19,311 bases of DNA from an uncultured Gemmatimonadales bacterium (GCA_947259315.1 CAMYLR010000008.1:96839-116149); one strand, 5' to 3'; positions 9,266-18,221 are shown, counted from the first letter of the stretch. Notes: generated from the letters alone by a model not told the origin. Program-made: numbers and translations.

Positions 9266-10360
9266 ATGAAAAAGATTCAGCGCGCTCTTCTCGATTGGTA
9301 CGACCAGCATCGTCGGCCGCTGCCCTGGCGCGACAACACCGATCCTTATCGCGTGCTGGTCTCGGAGGTGATGCTCCAGCAGACGCGGGCGGAAACGGTC
9401 GGCCCCTACTTCGAGCGTTGGACCACCCGCTTCCCGACCGTGGAAGCGCTCGCGGAAGCCGATCAGGAAGAGGTACTCGGGCTATGGAGCGGGCTCGGAT
9501 ACTACTCGCGGGCCCGCAATCTCCATCGCACGGCGATGATCGTGTGCGATCGAAACGGCGGACGGATCCCCGACACCGCGGAAGCGCTGCGCGAGCTTCC
9601 CGGGATCGGCGAGTACACCGCCGGCGCGGTGGCCTCGATCGCCTTCGGGCGGTGCGAGCCGGCGGTCGACGGCAACGCGCGACGCGTTCTTGCACGGCTC
9701 TTCGACCTCGAAGCGCCAACTCCGAGCGAGCTCCGACAACTCGCCGGAGGGCTCGTCGCTAACGACCGGCCCGGCGACTTCAATCAAGCGTTGATGGAGC
9801 TCGGGGCGCGCGTCTGTCGCCCCCGTTCCCCGGAGTGCCAGAGCTGCCCTTTGCAGGCGCCGTGTCTGTCTCACGCCCGGGGCACAGTCGATCTGCGACC
9901 GGCGAGGCGCCCACGAACCTCGATCCCAACGTATGCGATCGGAACCGCGGTGATCGTCTCAACAACCGACCGCGCGTTGTTGACTCGCCGACCCGAGAAC
10001 GGGCTATTGGGCGGGATGTGGGAGTACCCGGGACTTCAGGTTGACCAGGATGAAGAGCCGATCGCCGCGGCGGCGCGCGCTATTCGAGAGTTGTTCGGTG
10101 ACATCGCGGTCGAGAGTTGGTCTGACGGAGGCGAGCTGACGGAGATCACACACACCTTCTCTCACCGCCGTCATCTCTACCGAGCGTTTGGCTTTCGCAT
10201 CAGCGACGAACCGGTACCCGACTTGTCGAGCACCGATTGGACAGACGCTCGGTGGTGCTCGGCCGACGCATTGGCCGAACTCCCGTTGTCCGCGGCGCAG
10301 AGAAAACTCGCGCAGATCGTGGCCGCGATCGAAACAACGGGCGCCGAGGCGCCATGCTGA
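9266..10360 (+). CDS. mutY: A/G-specific adenine glycosylase MutY
   Basis: The 364-residue length is normal for MutY. It removes adenine mispaired with 8-oxoguanine in base-excision repair. Visible motifs: SEVMLQQT (33-40) with catalytic Glu34; GLGYYSRARNLH (76-87); helix-hairpin-helix LPGIGEYTAGA (111-121); VDGNARRV (134-141) with catalytic Asp135; and the iron-sulfur loop Cys184-X6-Cys191-X2-Cys194-X5-Cys200, with the exact MutY spacing. The C-terminal NUDIX-like domain (about 222-350) recognises 8-oxoG and carries the HTFSHR loop (296-301). The ATG at 9266 has no obvious SD site, but it gives the standard start MKKIQRALLDWYDQHRRPLPW. The last codons overlap the addB start (ATGCTGA), so mutY leads a repair operon. 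All key residues are present. Confidence 0.96.
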   Translation: MKKIQRALLDWYDQHRRPLPWRDNTDPYRVLVSEVMLQQTRAETVGPYFERWTTRFPTVEALAEADQEEVLGLWSGLGYYSRARNLHRTAMIVCDRNGGRIPDTAEALRELPGIGEYTAGAVASIAFGRCEPAVDGNARRVLARLFDLEAPTPSELRQLAGGLVANDRPGDFNQALMELGARVCRPRSPECQSCPLQAPCLSHARGTVDLRPARRPRTSIPTYAIGTAVIVSTTDRALLTRRPENGLLGGMWEYPGLQVDQDEEPIAAAARAIRELFGDIAVESWSDGGELTEITHTFSHRRHLYRAFGFRISDEPVPDLSSTDWTDARWCSADALAELPLSAAQRKLAQIVAAIETTGAEAPC

Positions 10361-13209
10361 CGGTCGTCCCATCGCGCCGCGCAGCCAACCAACGGATCGA
10401 TCAGCGGCTGGCCGAGCGTGAACCGGTTGCCGGTCTTGGGTCCCAAAGCGCGTGGACACACGACACCACCACGCTGCGAGAGCTGACCGCGCGGGCGTAC
10501 CGCGACCACCCAAGCCCTGGACGGTTGCTCCACTCCCCCGCGCCGAGATTTCTGCTGGCCGAGATCCTGGAGCAGCTCGAGCCCGAGGTACGATCGCTCT
10601 TCGGCCCCGGCATCGGGTTGGCCGGAACCGCTCGCGCAGTCGAAGCCGCGATCGCAGAGATCCGCCAAACGGGTCTATCGGCACTCGACTTGGCGCAGGC
10701 CACGCGCGGCAGGCGACGACTCAAGGCGCTGGCGTGCGTCCTCGACGCTTACGAACGACGGCTAGCAGCCAACGATTGGTGGGACGAGGCGGACGTACTT
10801 GCCGCCGCCGCCGATCGAATCCGTTCCGGCGAATGGGCGCCCCCGGAGCTTGACCGACTCGAGGTCAGCGGCCTGTACGACGTCACCCGCCTTCAGGGAC
10901 GACTGCTGATCGAGCTCGCGCGACGCGCGACGCAAGCGACGATCACCGTTCCTTTCGATCCGCACCACGAGCGCTTGTGCGCGTACGCATTTCCGTACAT
11001 CAAGATGTGGGAGGGTGTTGTCGATCCCGGATTGGCGATCGATATCGAGTTCCTCGATGGCGATCAGCAAAGCTCCGCTCTGCCGGTCGTGTACCGGGCC
11101 GCGGATCCGGCCGACGAGGCGGCTCGGGTCGCCGAGTGGGTCCGCGAGCGTGCCGAGACCGGATGTGCGCTCGAGGAGATCGGCGTCGTCGCGGCCGGTG
11201 GCGATCGCACGTACGCGCTGCTCGCGCGTGAACTCGACAGGGTGGGCGTGCGCCACTACGCGCGTCGCGCGACGCGACTAGCCGAGACCCCGTTCTTCGG
11301 CGCCACGCTGATGGTATTCCGCCTGCTCGACGAAGGGTTCACACGCGAACACCTCCAGGCCTGGGTATCGACCGCGCTGACGTCGCGGCTCGACGCCAGC
11401 CTGCTCGGCTCCCCGCTCGGAGCCGGGCCACCCGCCTCGGACTCACCGACGACCTGGAAACGCGCGCTCGCCGGTATTCAGAGCCCGTCCGCGGCGGCGT
11501 TCAACACCGCCCTCGATCAGCTCCACGAGCTAGCCACTCGAGAGCACTCACCATCCGCGTTCTGGCGAAAGTACGAGCGTGTTCTGGACGTCGTGGGCCT
11601 CAGCGGCACAAACGTGATTCCGACCCGGGATCGCGATCGATGGGAGGAGGCGATCGATCAAGTTCGGCAGTCGCTGACGATGCTCGGTCGCTGGCATGCG
11701 CCGGCCGTCGGATGGCGCACCCATCGGCGCCACTTGCTGGAATCGCTTTCCGGGAGGTCCGCGCCGACCGGGACGGCCAGCCGCGGGGTTGCGGTGTTGA
11801 CCCCGCTCGATGCCCGAGCACTCGTCTTTCGTCACACTGCTGTCATGGGCCTCGGCGAGGGCGCGTACGCTCGGCAACGATCGGCGACAGCGGTATTCGG
11901 GGACGGGGAGCGTGAGTCGCTAAACGAGCAGATCGGCGAGCGCGTCTTTCGCGTCGCGACCGACGAGGCACGCGAAGCGGTGCTGTTGCTCACCGAGCGC
12001 GTGCGCGTCACCTCCGGTGACGTGATGCTGAGCTACGCCGGCCAGGACGATGACGGAAACCCGCAACTACCGGCATATGCGCTTACCGCGATCGAAGACG
12101 AGCTCGAGCTCGACCCGGCGACCACGACCGAGAGTCACTCGCTTCCCGCTTGGCGCCGTGCGCGATCTTCGGATCTCATCGTCCGCGGCCAAGAGTTGGA
12201 GCGCCAGCGCGCGGTTTACTTTTCGCAGGCGGCTGATCGACGTAGAGGTCAGGGAAACGCTTTTGATGGCCAACTCTCGCCAACGACGACCGCCGAGTTG
12301 GGTTCGGAGCTGCGCGACGGGCGGTTGACGCATTGGTCAGCCAGTCGGCTCGAGAGCTGGCGCCAGTGCCCACATCAGTTCTTTATGCGTCATGTGCTGC
12401 GCTTCTATGAGCCCGACGAACAACCACTCGAGGCCGAGCCGACGGCTCTCGGGACGGTCGCGCACGAAGCGCTCCGGCGACTGTATCAGGAGGACCCCGG
12501 GTTACAGAACCCCGGCCGCAAATCGATCGCGGCCGCAGTCCAAGAAGCCGGCGCTTCGCTCCCCGGGTCGGAGCGCGGCGACCCGGCGATTTGGAACGTG
12601 CTGTCTGAACGGGTGACCGCGGTCTTGGCGCGCTACTTCGACTACCTGGAGGAGAAAGTACCGCACGGCGGCCGCGTTCCGGTCGCTTTCGAGTTGTCGT
12701 TCGGGCGCCCGGACGACGAGCTGCCGCCCGTGCTCGTCCCGACGTCGACCGAGACGGTGGAGCTGTCGGGACGCCTCGATCGGCTCGATCGCGACCCGGC
12801 AGGTGGAGATCTCAGTGTGGTCGATTACAAGTACAGCCTCGCGAGGCCACACCACAAACGCGCCGTCGATCCGGCCGAGTGCGGTATCAACCAGTTCCAG
12901 CTGTACGTCTACTTCCTCGGTTCGCTCGCCTGGGCCGAAGCCAACCAGATGCCGCCGGCGCCGACCTTGACCGGCACGATTCACTGCTTGCGCGAACCTA
13001 GAGTGCTCGATGAGGTGGTAGCCCCTAACTCGTCTGATATCAACCGGATGATCGGGTCCACGATCGATGACGCTGTCGACGGCAGCTACGATCCATCGCC
13101 GGCCGATCCTAACCTCTGCAAGTGGTGCGACTTTCGGCGCGCCTGCCGGATCGCCACAGCGACACCGACCTACGTCGGGCTCGACCCGACCAAGGGCGAC
13201 GCCGAATGA
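10354..13209 (+). CDS. addB: AddB-like subunit of the AddAB helicase-nuclease (iron-sulfur PD-(D/E)XK nuclease)
   Basis: At 951 residues this is the partner of AddA in processing double-strand breaks for RecA-dependent repair. The N-terminal two-thirds has a UvrD-like helicase fold: VVPSRRAANQ near residue 4 (motif-Ia-like), then AADPADEAARVAEWV and VMGLGEGAYARQ in the second helicase half. The protein begins at the motif Ia region, so no Walker A is present. The C-terminal RecB-type nuclease is complete: SASRLESWRQCP with Cys672; GTVAHEAL with His704; GRLDRLD with Asp809; VDYK with Asp824 and Lys826; QFQLYVYF from Gln847; and LCKWCDFRRAC with Cys922, Cys925 and Cys931. The four Cys match the AddB 4Fe-4S cage. 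The start at ATG 10354 overlaps the mutY stop by 7 nt; an upstream in-frame reading from 10237 is only mutY in another frame. The stop overlaps the addA start (ATGA). A diverged Cas4-like or RexB-type name would also fit the sequence. Confidence 0.88.
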   Translation: MLTVVPSRRAANQRIDQRLAEREPVAGLGSQSAWTHDTTTLRELTARAYRDHPSPGRLLHSPAPRFLLAEILEQLEPEVRSLFGPGIGLAGTARAVEAAIAEIRQTGLSALDLAQATRGRRRLKALACVLDAYERRLAANDWWDEADVLAAAADRIRSGEWAPPELDRLEVSGLYDVTRLQGRLLIELARRATQATITVPFDPHHERLCAYAFPYIKMWEGVVDPGLAIDIEFLDGDQQSSALPVVYRAADPADEAARVAEWVRERAETGCALEEIGVVAAGGDRTYALLARELDRVGVRHYARRATRLAETPFFGATLMVFRLLDEGFTREHLQAWVSTALTSRLDASLLGSPLGAGPPASDSPTTWKRALAGIQSPSAAAFNTALDQLHELATREHSPSAFWRKYERVLDVVGLSGTNVIPTRDRDRWEEAIDQVRQSLTMLGRWHAPAVGWRTHRRHLLESLSGRSAPTGTASRGVAVLTPLDARALVFRHTAVMGLGEGAYARQRSATAVFGDGERESLNEQIGERVFRVATDEAREAVLLLTERVRVTSGDVMLSYAGQDDDGNPQLPAYALTAIEDELELDPATTTESHSLPAWRRARSSDLIVRGQELERQRAVYFSQAADRRRGQGNAFDGQLSPTTTAELGSELRDGRLTHWSASRLESWRQCPHQFFMRHVLRFYEPDEQPLEAEPTALGTVAHEALRRLYQEDPGLQNPGRKSIAAAVQEAGASLPGSERGDPAIWNVLSERVTAVLARYFDYLEEKVPHGGRVPVAFELSFGRPDDELPPVLVPTSTETVELSGRLDRLDRDPAGGDLSVVDYKYSLARPHHKRAVDPAECGINQFQLYVYFLGSLAWAEANQMPPAPTLTGTIHCLREPRVLDEVVAPNSSDINRMIGSTIDDAVDGSYDPSPADPNLCKWCDFRRACRIATATPTYVGLDPTKGDAE

Positions 13210-16200
13210 GCAACCAGCTCGAGCTGTCGCTCGCCGAGCGGACCGGGGTCGAGAACGTGGCCGACCCGAACAACAGATCGGCGGTTGACCGAGAGCTGTC
13301 ACCAGAGCAGCTGGCCGTCGTCCGTTTCGAGGACGATCTGGTGGTCACCGCTGGCGCGGGCTCCGGGAAGACCCGCACGTTGGTCGAGCTGTACGCCCAC
13401 CTCGTCGAATCGCCGCAGTCGATCCCCACCGCGGATGACGACTTCGGTCCGGAGCGGATCCTCTGCCTGACGTTTACCGAGCGTGCCGCGCGTGAGATAA
13501 AGGAGCGCATCCGCGAGACAATCTCCGATCCAGAGCACCGCCGACAGCTCGAGACCGCACCGATCTCAACATTTCACGCTTTCTGCGCCGGCGTTCTGCG
13601 TCGCCATCCGCTGGAGGCCAACGTCGATCCGGGGTTCTCGGTCCTCTCCGATGACGTGGCCCAAGAGCTGCTCATGCGGGTCGCGGTCGAGACCCTGCAT
13701 CGCGGCGTCGCGGGTGGCGATCTCCCGGCGCGCCAGGCGGTGAGAATCCTGGGGCTCGCGCGAGCCGGCGAGCGCCTGGTTGACCTGGTCCAAGCGATTC
13801 GCACGGCGGGGTGGGAGCTGCGCCAACCGATCGTGCGGTTCGAAGAGCAACTAGAACAGATCGGTGCAGCGATCGAGCACGATCTGCCGCAAGCGATAGC
13901 CACGGCGGTGGAGACGGTTATCGCCGCAGCGCACGAGGCAGACCTCAAGTCACCCAAGGCGAAGCACTATCTGAGAGTGATCGAGAATACGTACGCCGAA
14001 TGGAGCAGTGACCCCACACCTGCCAATGAGGAGAGCCTCGACCAAGCGTGTAACGCCCCAGCCCACAGCTGGCGCTTCCAAGACGTGACCAAGCTGCGGC
14101 ACGCGGCGCGCGACGCGATCACCCTGCTGCGTGGCGCGCGCGCCGAGCTCGAGCACCAAGGGGAGCTCGGTTGCTGGCCGGCGCTAGCGGTTTCGGTGCG
14201 GGCCGCCTACCGCGATGCGCGCGTCAGCCGGCGCGTGCTCGACTACGACGACCTGTTGCTGAGAACCCGCGACTTGCTGATCAGCCACCCGGAGGTTCGG
14301 CGCCACTACACAGAGCGTTTTCGCGCCGTGTTGGTCGACGAGCACCAGGACACCGACCCGGTCCAGCAGGAGATCCTGACGCTATTGATCGGCGCCGAAA
14401 CGATGGCCGGTCAGAGCATCGAAGGCGCCCCCAGATGGTGCGTCGTTGGCGACGCCAAGCAAGCGATCTACGGCTTCCGCGGCGCCCGCGTCTCGGCCTA
14501 CCGCGAGCTCGCGACCAATGCTGAACAGCGCGACGCGCTCAGAATCCTGCGGTCCAACTACCGATCGCGGCCGGGGCTGGTCGCGTTCCACAACGCCTTC
14601 TTTCCGGATGTGCTCGACCCCGATACACACGCTGGCCAGGCACCGTACGAAGAGCAGGTAGCACACCGTGAACCCAGCGCTGAGCCAGCGGTCGAGTTTC
14701 TGCGACCACTCGATGCGAACGGCGGCAACAAGACGAAACGGGCGGTCTCACAACGCGAGCACGAAGCACGCGCGCTCGCGATGCGACTCAAAGCCGCCTG
14801 TGACCCCACCGACACGGACGCGATCCAGATCCAGGACCCGGCGAGCGGAGAGACCCGGCTCGCCGCTCCCGGCGACATCGCCGTGTTGTTACGCCGCATG
14901 ACCGACGTCGAGCCGTATCGTCACGCATTGCAGGCGGTCGGGTTGGAGTCGGTCGTCGTCGGCAGCGGTTCGTTCTACGGGCGACAAGAGGTCTACGATT
15001 GCTTGAACGCGATCGACGCCGCGCTCACACCTCGAGATCCGATCCCATTGATCGCGTTTCTGCGCTCGCCGATGGCCGGGCTGACCGATGACGCGATCTA
15101 CCGGTTGGCGCGTGATTGGGATCGACGCTCGGGGCCACCGCTGCGCGATCACGTGTTCGCTTCACCGGAGAATGTGTTGTCAGACGAGGAGTTGGCGGTC
15201 ATCCAAGACGCCGAATCGACCCTCGACGAGCTCGCGAGTCGGGCCGACACCGAACCCCCTGGAAACACGCTGGCGTGGCTGATCGACCGAACGGCGTACA
15301 CGGCGATCGTCGATGCGTTGCCCGACCGCGCCCAGCGACGCGCGAACCTCAAGCGGTTGGTTTCGGTCGCCGACCGCGCCCCGCGCGATGGGGTCAAGCT
15401 GTTGGCCGAGTGGGCGGCGGCCATCAGGCGGCGCACCGACGTGCCACCGCGCGAGCGCGATGCCCCGCTCCCCGACGCCGGCAATCGAGCCGTGATCATG
15501 TCGATCCACCAAGCCAAGGGCCTCGAGTTTCCGATCGTGGCACTGGCCGACATCGGTTCGAGGTCGCGCTTCAGTATCAACGAAGTCGCCTTCGACTCGG
15601 AGCTGGGGATCGTCGCTAGGCGGTGGGATGACGCGCTGGGCGATTGGGTGCCGACGCTGTCCCACGAACGGGCCAAAGCACGAGACAAGGAGCGCGACGC
15701 GGCCGAGGAGGCGCGGCTCCTCTACGTAGCGTCGACCCGGGCCCGAGATCGCTTGATCTTCTCCGCTGGGGTCAAAGGCAATGTCTGGCTCGAGCTGGTC
15801 GAAACATTTGCTCAGCGCGACGACTCGGGTCTGGTGACCCCGTCACAATCGGAGTGGGCCGATCGGTTTGCAACCGCGGCCGCTATCGAAGCCGAGCTAC
15901 CCGATCCCGGGCGGTCGTGCCTGGAGCCGCTACCGACCGCGCCGGGCGACACGACCGCTCGCGAGGTGGCCGCGCTGCTGGCTGGCTTGCCGGCCGATAC
16001 CGGACCGCGCGCTACCGCTGCATACGACGCGATGCGCGCTTCGCGCTGGCGTGGCCTGGTCGGCCATGAGGCGTTGCAGCGCGTCCCGCTCGATCCGCCG
16101 TCAAGTTTCAAACTCGAGCGGTGGCTGAGTGGCGTGGTCGGCCCCGACGCAGATGAGATTTCGTCGCTAGCCAGCTTTATAAAGGACCACGTGCAGCCGA

Positions 16201-16553
16201 CTCTCGGAACCGCCCAACGGGTGGAGCGTGAGCACGCGTTTCGGCTGCGCCTGCCGGACGCCGGAACGGTCGTCGGAATGATCGACTGTCTGTGGCAAGA
16301 CACCGACGGCGCATGGCGGGTCTGGGACTACAAGTTCGGCGGCCCGAACCCCGACCTGGAAGCGTTCCACGATGCGCAGTTGGCGGTCTACGCGCTAGCC
16401 GCGGCGGCGGCTCTAGACTTGGAGCGAGTCAGTGGTCGCGTGTGGCACGTCGACGGAACCGAGCACCGTGATCTCGAGTGGGACCGCGACGCGTTGGCTG
16501 CGCTCGAGCGCCAGATCGTCGACGTGCTGGCTACGCGTGCGAGTACGGCGTAA
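13206..16553 (+). CDS. addA: AddA: UvrD/RecB-like helicase-nuclease
   Basis: The 1115-residue protein has the full superfamily 1A helicase set: Walker A GAGSGKT with Lys55; motif Ia around LTFTERAAREIKERI; motif II VDEHQDTDP (377-385, Asp378/Glu379), where the usual Phe or Tyr after DE is His; motif III GDAKQAIYGFRGA (415-427); motif IV LRSNYRS; motif V SIHQAKGLEFP (766-776); and motif VI LLYVASTRARDRL (838-850). The C-terminal RecB-family nuclease has GMIDCLW (Asp1027), VWDYK (Asp1041, Lys1043) and AQLAVYAL (Gln1058, Tyr1062). It would unwind and cut DNA from broken ends together with AddB. The start at ATG 13206 overlaps the addB stop as ATGA; the frame is open 28 codons upstream inside addB, but that segment is the addB shadow. 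The 3' end overlaps the convergent eIF-2B-like gene by 23 bp. The AddAB reading is preferred over AdnAB because AddB lacks a Walker A. Confidence 0.93.
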   Translation: MSNQLELSLAERTGVENVADPNNRSAVDRELSPEQLAVVRFEDDLVVTAGAGSGKTRTLVELYAHLVESPQSIPTADDDFGPERILCLTFTERAAREIKERIRETISDPEHRRQLETAPISTFHAFCAGVLRRHPLEANVDPGFSVLSDDVAQELLMRVAVETLHRGVAGGDLPARQAVRILGLARAGERLVDLVQAIRTAGWELRQPIVRFEEQLEQIGAAIEHDLPQAIATAVETVIAAAHEADLKSPKAKHYLRVIENTYAEWSSDPTPANEESLDQACNAPAHSWRFQDVTKLRHAARDAITLLRGARAELEHQGELGCWPALAVSVRAAYRDARVSRRVLDYDDLLLRTRDLLISHPEVRRHYTERFRAVLVDEHQDTDPVQQEILTLLIGAETMAGQSIEGAPRWCVVGDAKQAIYGFRGARVSAYRELATNAEQRDALRILRSNYRSRPGLVAFHNAFFPDVLDPDTHAGQAPYEEQVAHREPSAEPAVEFLRPLDANGGNKTKRAVSQREHEARALAMRLKAACDPTDTDAIQIQDPASGETRLAAPGDIAVLLRRMTDVEPYRHALQAVGLESVVVGSGSFYGRQEVYDCLNAIDAALTPRDPIPLIAFLRSPMAGLTDDAIYRLARDWDRRSGPPLRDHVFASPENVLSDEELAVIQDAESTLDELASRADTEPPGNTLAWLIDRTAYTAIVDALPDRAQRRANLKRLVSVADRAPRDGVKLLAEWAAAIRRRTDVPPRERDAPLPDAGNRAVIMSIHQAKGLEFPIVALADIGSRSRFSINEVAFDSELGIVARRWDDALGDWVPTLSHERAKARDKERDAAEEARLLYVASTRARDRLIFSAGVKGNVWLELVETFAQRDDSGLVTPSQSEWADRFATAAAIEAELPDPGRSCLEPLPTAPGDTTAREVAALLAGLPADTGPRATAAYDAMRASRWRGLVGHEALQRVPLDPPSSFKLERWLSGVVGPDADEISSLASFIKDHVQPTLGTAQRVEREHAFRLRLPDAGTVVGMIDCLWQDTDGAWRVWDYKFGGPNPDLEAFHDAQLAVYALAAAAALDLERVSGRVWHVDGTEHRDLEWDRDALAALERQIVDVLATRASTA

Positions 16554-17442
16554 GCGCCGCCGCGACCTCCACGTCTCCCGATCGCAAATCCTCGGGTCGG
16601 GTGACCCCGCGCTCGGTAATCAGCCGATCTACCATGCTGTACGGAATCTCCTCGAAGTAGATGTTGCACGCGTCGAGTGACTCCGGCGGCTTGAAGACGA
16701 TCTCGGCCGGATCGCGATCGTAGACCCGCGGTAGCCCGGCCAAGCCCGATGGCAACCGCTTGCTCGTGTCGGCCGCCACGATGACGTCGATCCCCTGATC
16801 GGCGGCGCGAGCGGCCAGCGCTCGTGAGCCGATCTTGTTGACCCACCCACCCGGCAGGAGCGCGTCGGCTCCCAAGAGCAGCGCGCCTTCGTCTTCGAGC
16901 GCATTCCACAACCAGGCGTCGATACCGAGCTTGACCGGTACGCCGCGCTCGGCCAAACCCGCCGCCATGCGCGACCCTTCGCTCCCCGGCCGGCTCTCGG
17001 ACATGACGACCTGGAACCAGTTGCCAGTGGCGTGGTGGGTTTCGATCGCGCGACGGATCGTGCTCGACGCGGAGTAAGTGTAGATGACCTCGACGCCTTC
17101 GATCGCGCGACAGAGGTGGAGCCGTACCGACTCGACAGCAGCCGCCAGTCGCGTGCGCCAATCACCGGCGACAGCGGAAACGCCCTCACGGACGGCGGCT
17201 TCATCTGCCCCTTCGCGACGCTCGAGCTCGACCAGAAAGTCGTTGGCCACCCGCAACACCGGCGCTAGCGCCGCCTGCGACCGCGCGACGTCGATCAGCT
17301 GCGATGTCGCCTCCGCCACTTGCGTACCGGGATCGTCGACCCACCGCTCGCCCCAGGTAATCAGCTTATCAGCGACTTCGGCCGCGCCCCGGCGTCGGTC
17401 GGCCGCGATCGTTTCAAGCTCCGGGACGAGGTCCGTCGTCAA
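16531..17442 (-). CDS. eIF-2B/MtnA-superfamily protein without the isomerase catalytic Cys
   Basis: Read from TTG 17442 the protein has 303 residues, the usual size of single-domain eIF-2B alpha-like proteins. An all-helical N-terminus (about 1-110, starting ELETIAADRRRGAAEVA) is followed by a Rossmann-like domain with VIYTYSASSTI (119-129), SESRPGSEGSRMA (148-160), LLGADALLPGGWVNKIGS (189-206) and a C-terminal FEEIP. Isomerases of the superfamily (MtnA for methylthioribose-1-phosphate, and archaeal ribose-1,5-bisphosphate isomerase) use a Cys in the HCN-type loop and an Asp in GAD. Here Asp193 is kept, but the loop reads TYSAS with no Cys, as in eIF-2B regulatory subunits. That argues against isomerase activity by the known mechanism. 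No ATG or GTG is near the expected start; the TTG overlaps the permease stop as TTGA. It is the last gene of an ABC-exporter operon and convergent with addA. Function unknown; it may bind a sugar phosphate or nucleotide. Confidence 0.8.
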   Translation of the reverse strand: MTTDLVPELETIAADRRRGAAEVADKLITWGERWVDDPGTQVAEATSQLIDVARSQAALAPVLRVANDFLVELERREGADEAAVREGVSAVAGDWRTRLAAAVESVRLHLCRAIEGVEVIYTYSASSTIRRAIETHHATGNWFQVVMSESRPGSEGSRMAAGLAERGVPVKLGIDAWLWNALEDEGALLLGADALLPGGWVNKIGSRALAARAADQGIDVIVAADTSKRLPSGLAGLPRVYDRDPAEIVFKPPESLDACNIYFEEIPYSMVDRLITERGVTRPEDLRSGDVEVAAALTPYSHA

Positions 17443-18221
17443 CGAATGAGTCGTCGCCGGATGAGACGCGTGGCGAGCCAGAAGGCTCCAACGGTAAACA
17501 ACACCAGCACCCCGGCGTGCATCCACAGATCCGGGCTCGGGACGCCGGTCGTGAGCGTCCTCGTGAGCACTACGGCGTGTGTCAGTGGCAGGAACTGGGC
17601 TGCCGCCACCGCCCAATCAGGCAACCCGGTCAACGGGAAGAAGACGCCGCTGAACAAGTACATGACGGTGATGACGAGCGTGAAGAAGTAATTGAAGAAA
17701 GTGTACGACGGGCACAGCGCGGTGTACGCCATCCCGAGTGCGCCGAACATCACGCCCACAACAAACGCCACTCCCAGCGCGGCGATCGCTACCGGAGAGT
17801 TCACAAGACCTAGAAACGCCATGATCACCAGCACGAACGCTCCGCCGAGTGCGCCTTTCGACGCTCCCCAGAAGATGTCGCCGGCGACGATCTCCTCGAC
17901 CGCGACCGGCGTCTTTACGATCGCCTCGAACGTCCGTTGCTCCGTCAATCGCGTGAACGAGCCGAACGTCGTCTCGAACGCCGCCGCGGTCATCGCCGTC
18001 GAAGCGATCAGACCCGGCGCCAGAAACGCGACGTACGGCTGACCGTCGATCGGATTCACGAACCGGCCTAGTCCATAACCGATAGCGAGCAGCGTCAAGA
18101 TCGGCTCGGCCAACGTGCCGACCAGCGATGCCAACGCAAAATCCTTCCACGATTCGAAGTTTCGGGACCATACGCGGCTGGCGCCGCGAATCCAATCAAC
18201 CGGTGCCGCGATAGCGCTCAA
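17439..18221 (-). CDS. ABC-2 type exporter permease (NodJ/DrrB-like)
   Basis: From TTG 18221 the protein has 260 residues and about six membrane segments (near 30-50, 62-82, 122-140, 143-168, 175-197 and 233-252), the normal plan of an ABC-2 permease. The amphipathic FESWKDFALASLVG at the start and the LFSGVFFPLTGLP-to-FLPLTHAVVLTRTL block (189-223) are NodJ/DrrB-like. It would form the membrane channel for the ATPase encoded just upstream. The frame is open for 131 codons further upstream, but those lie inside the ATPase gene and read as arginine-rich shadow. No ATG or GTG is found near the ATPase stop, and TTG overlaps that stop as TTGA, so a coupled TTG start is preferred. The gene's own stop overlaps the next start in the same way. 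Substrate unknown; relatives export lipo-oligosaccharides, drugs or polysaccharide. Confidence 0.88.
   Translation of the reverse strand: MSAIAAPVDWIRGASRVWSRNFESWKDFALASLVGTLAEPILTLLAIGYGLGRFVNPIDGQPYVAFLAPGLIASTAMTAAAFETTFGSFTRLTEQRTFEAIVKTPVAVEEIVAGDIFWGASKGALGGAFVLVIMAFLGLVNSPVAIAALGVAFVVGVMFGALGMAYTALCPSYTFFNYFFTLVITVMYLFSGVFFPLTGLPDWAVAAAQFLPLTHAVVLTRTLTTGVPSPDLWMHAGVLVLFTVGAFWLATRLIRRRLIR

Noticed and set aside
10354-16553. Reading the helicase-nuclease pair as AdnAB or RecBC
   Set aside because: The first subunit has a four-Cys iron-sulfur nuclease and no Walker A, and the second has one helicase plus one nuclease; this fits AddB/AddA best.
16388-17161. 257-codon minus-strand frame over the addA end and the eIF-2B-like gene
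   Set aside because: Arginine- and glycine-rich shadow; both real genes there have clear motifs in other frames.
16531-17442. Naming the eIF-2B-like gene mtnA or ribose-1,5-bisphosphate isomerase
   Set aside because: The catalytic Cys loop is missing (TYSAS instead), so only superfamily membership is supported.
17443-17616. 58-codon upstream extension of the eIF-2B-like frame
   Set aside because: It lies inside the permease 3' end and has no family similarity; the helical N-terminus begins just after TTG 17442.
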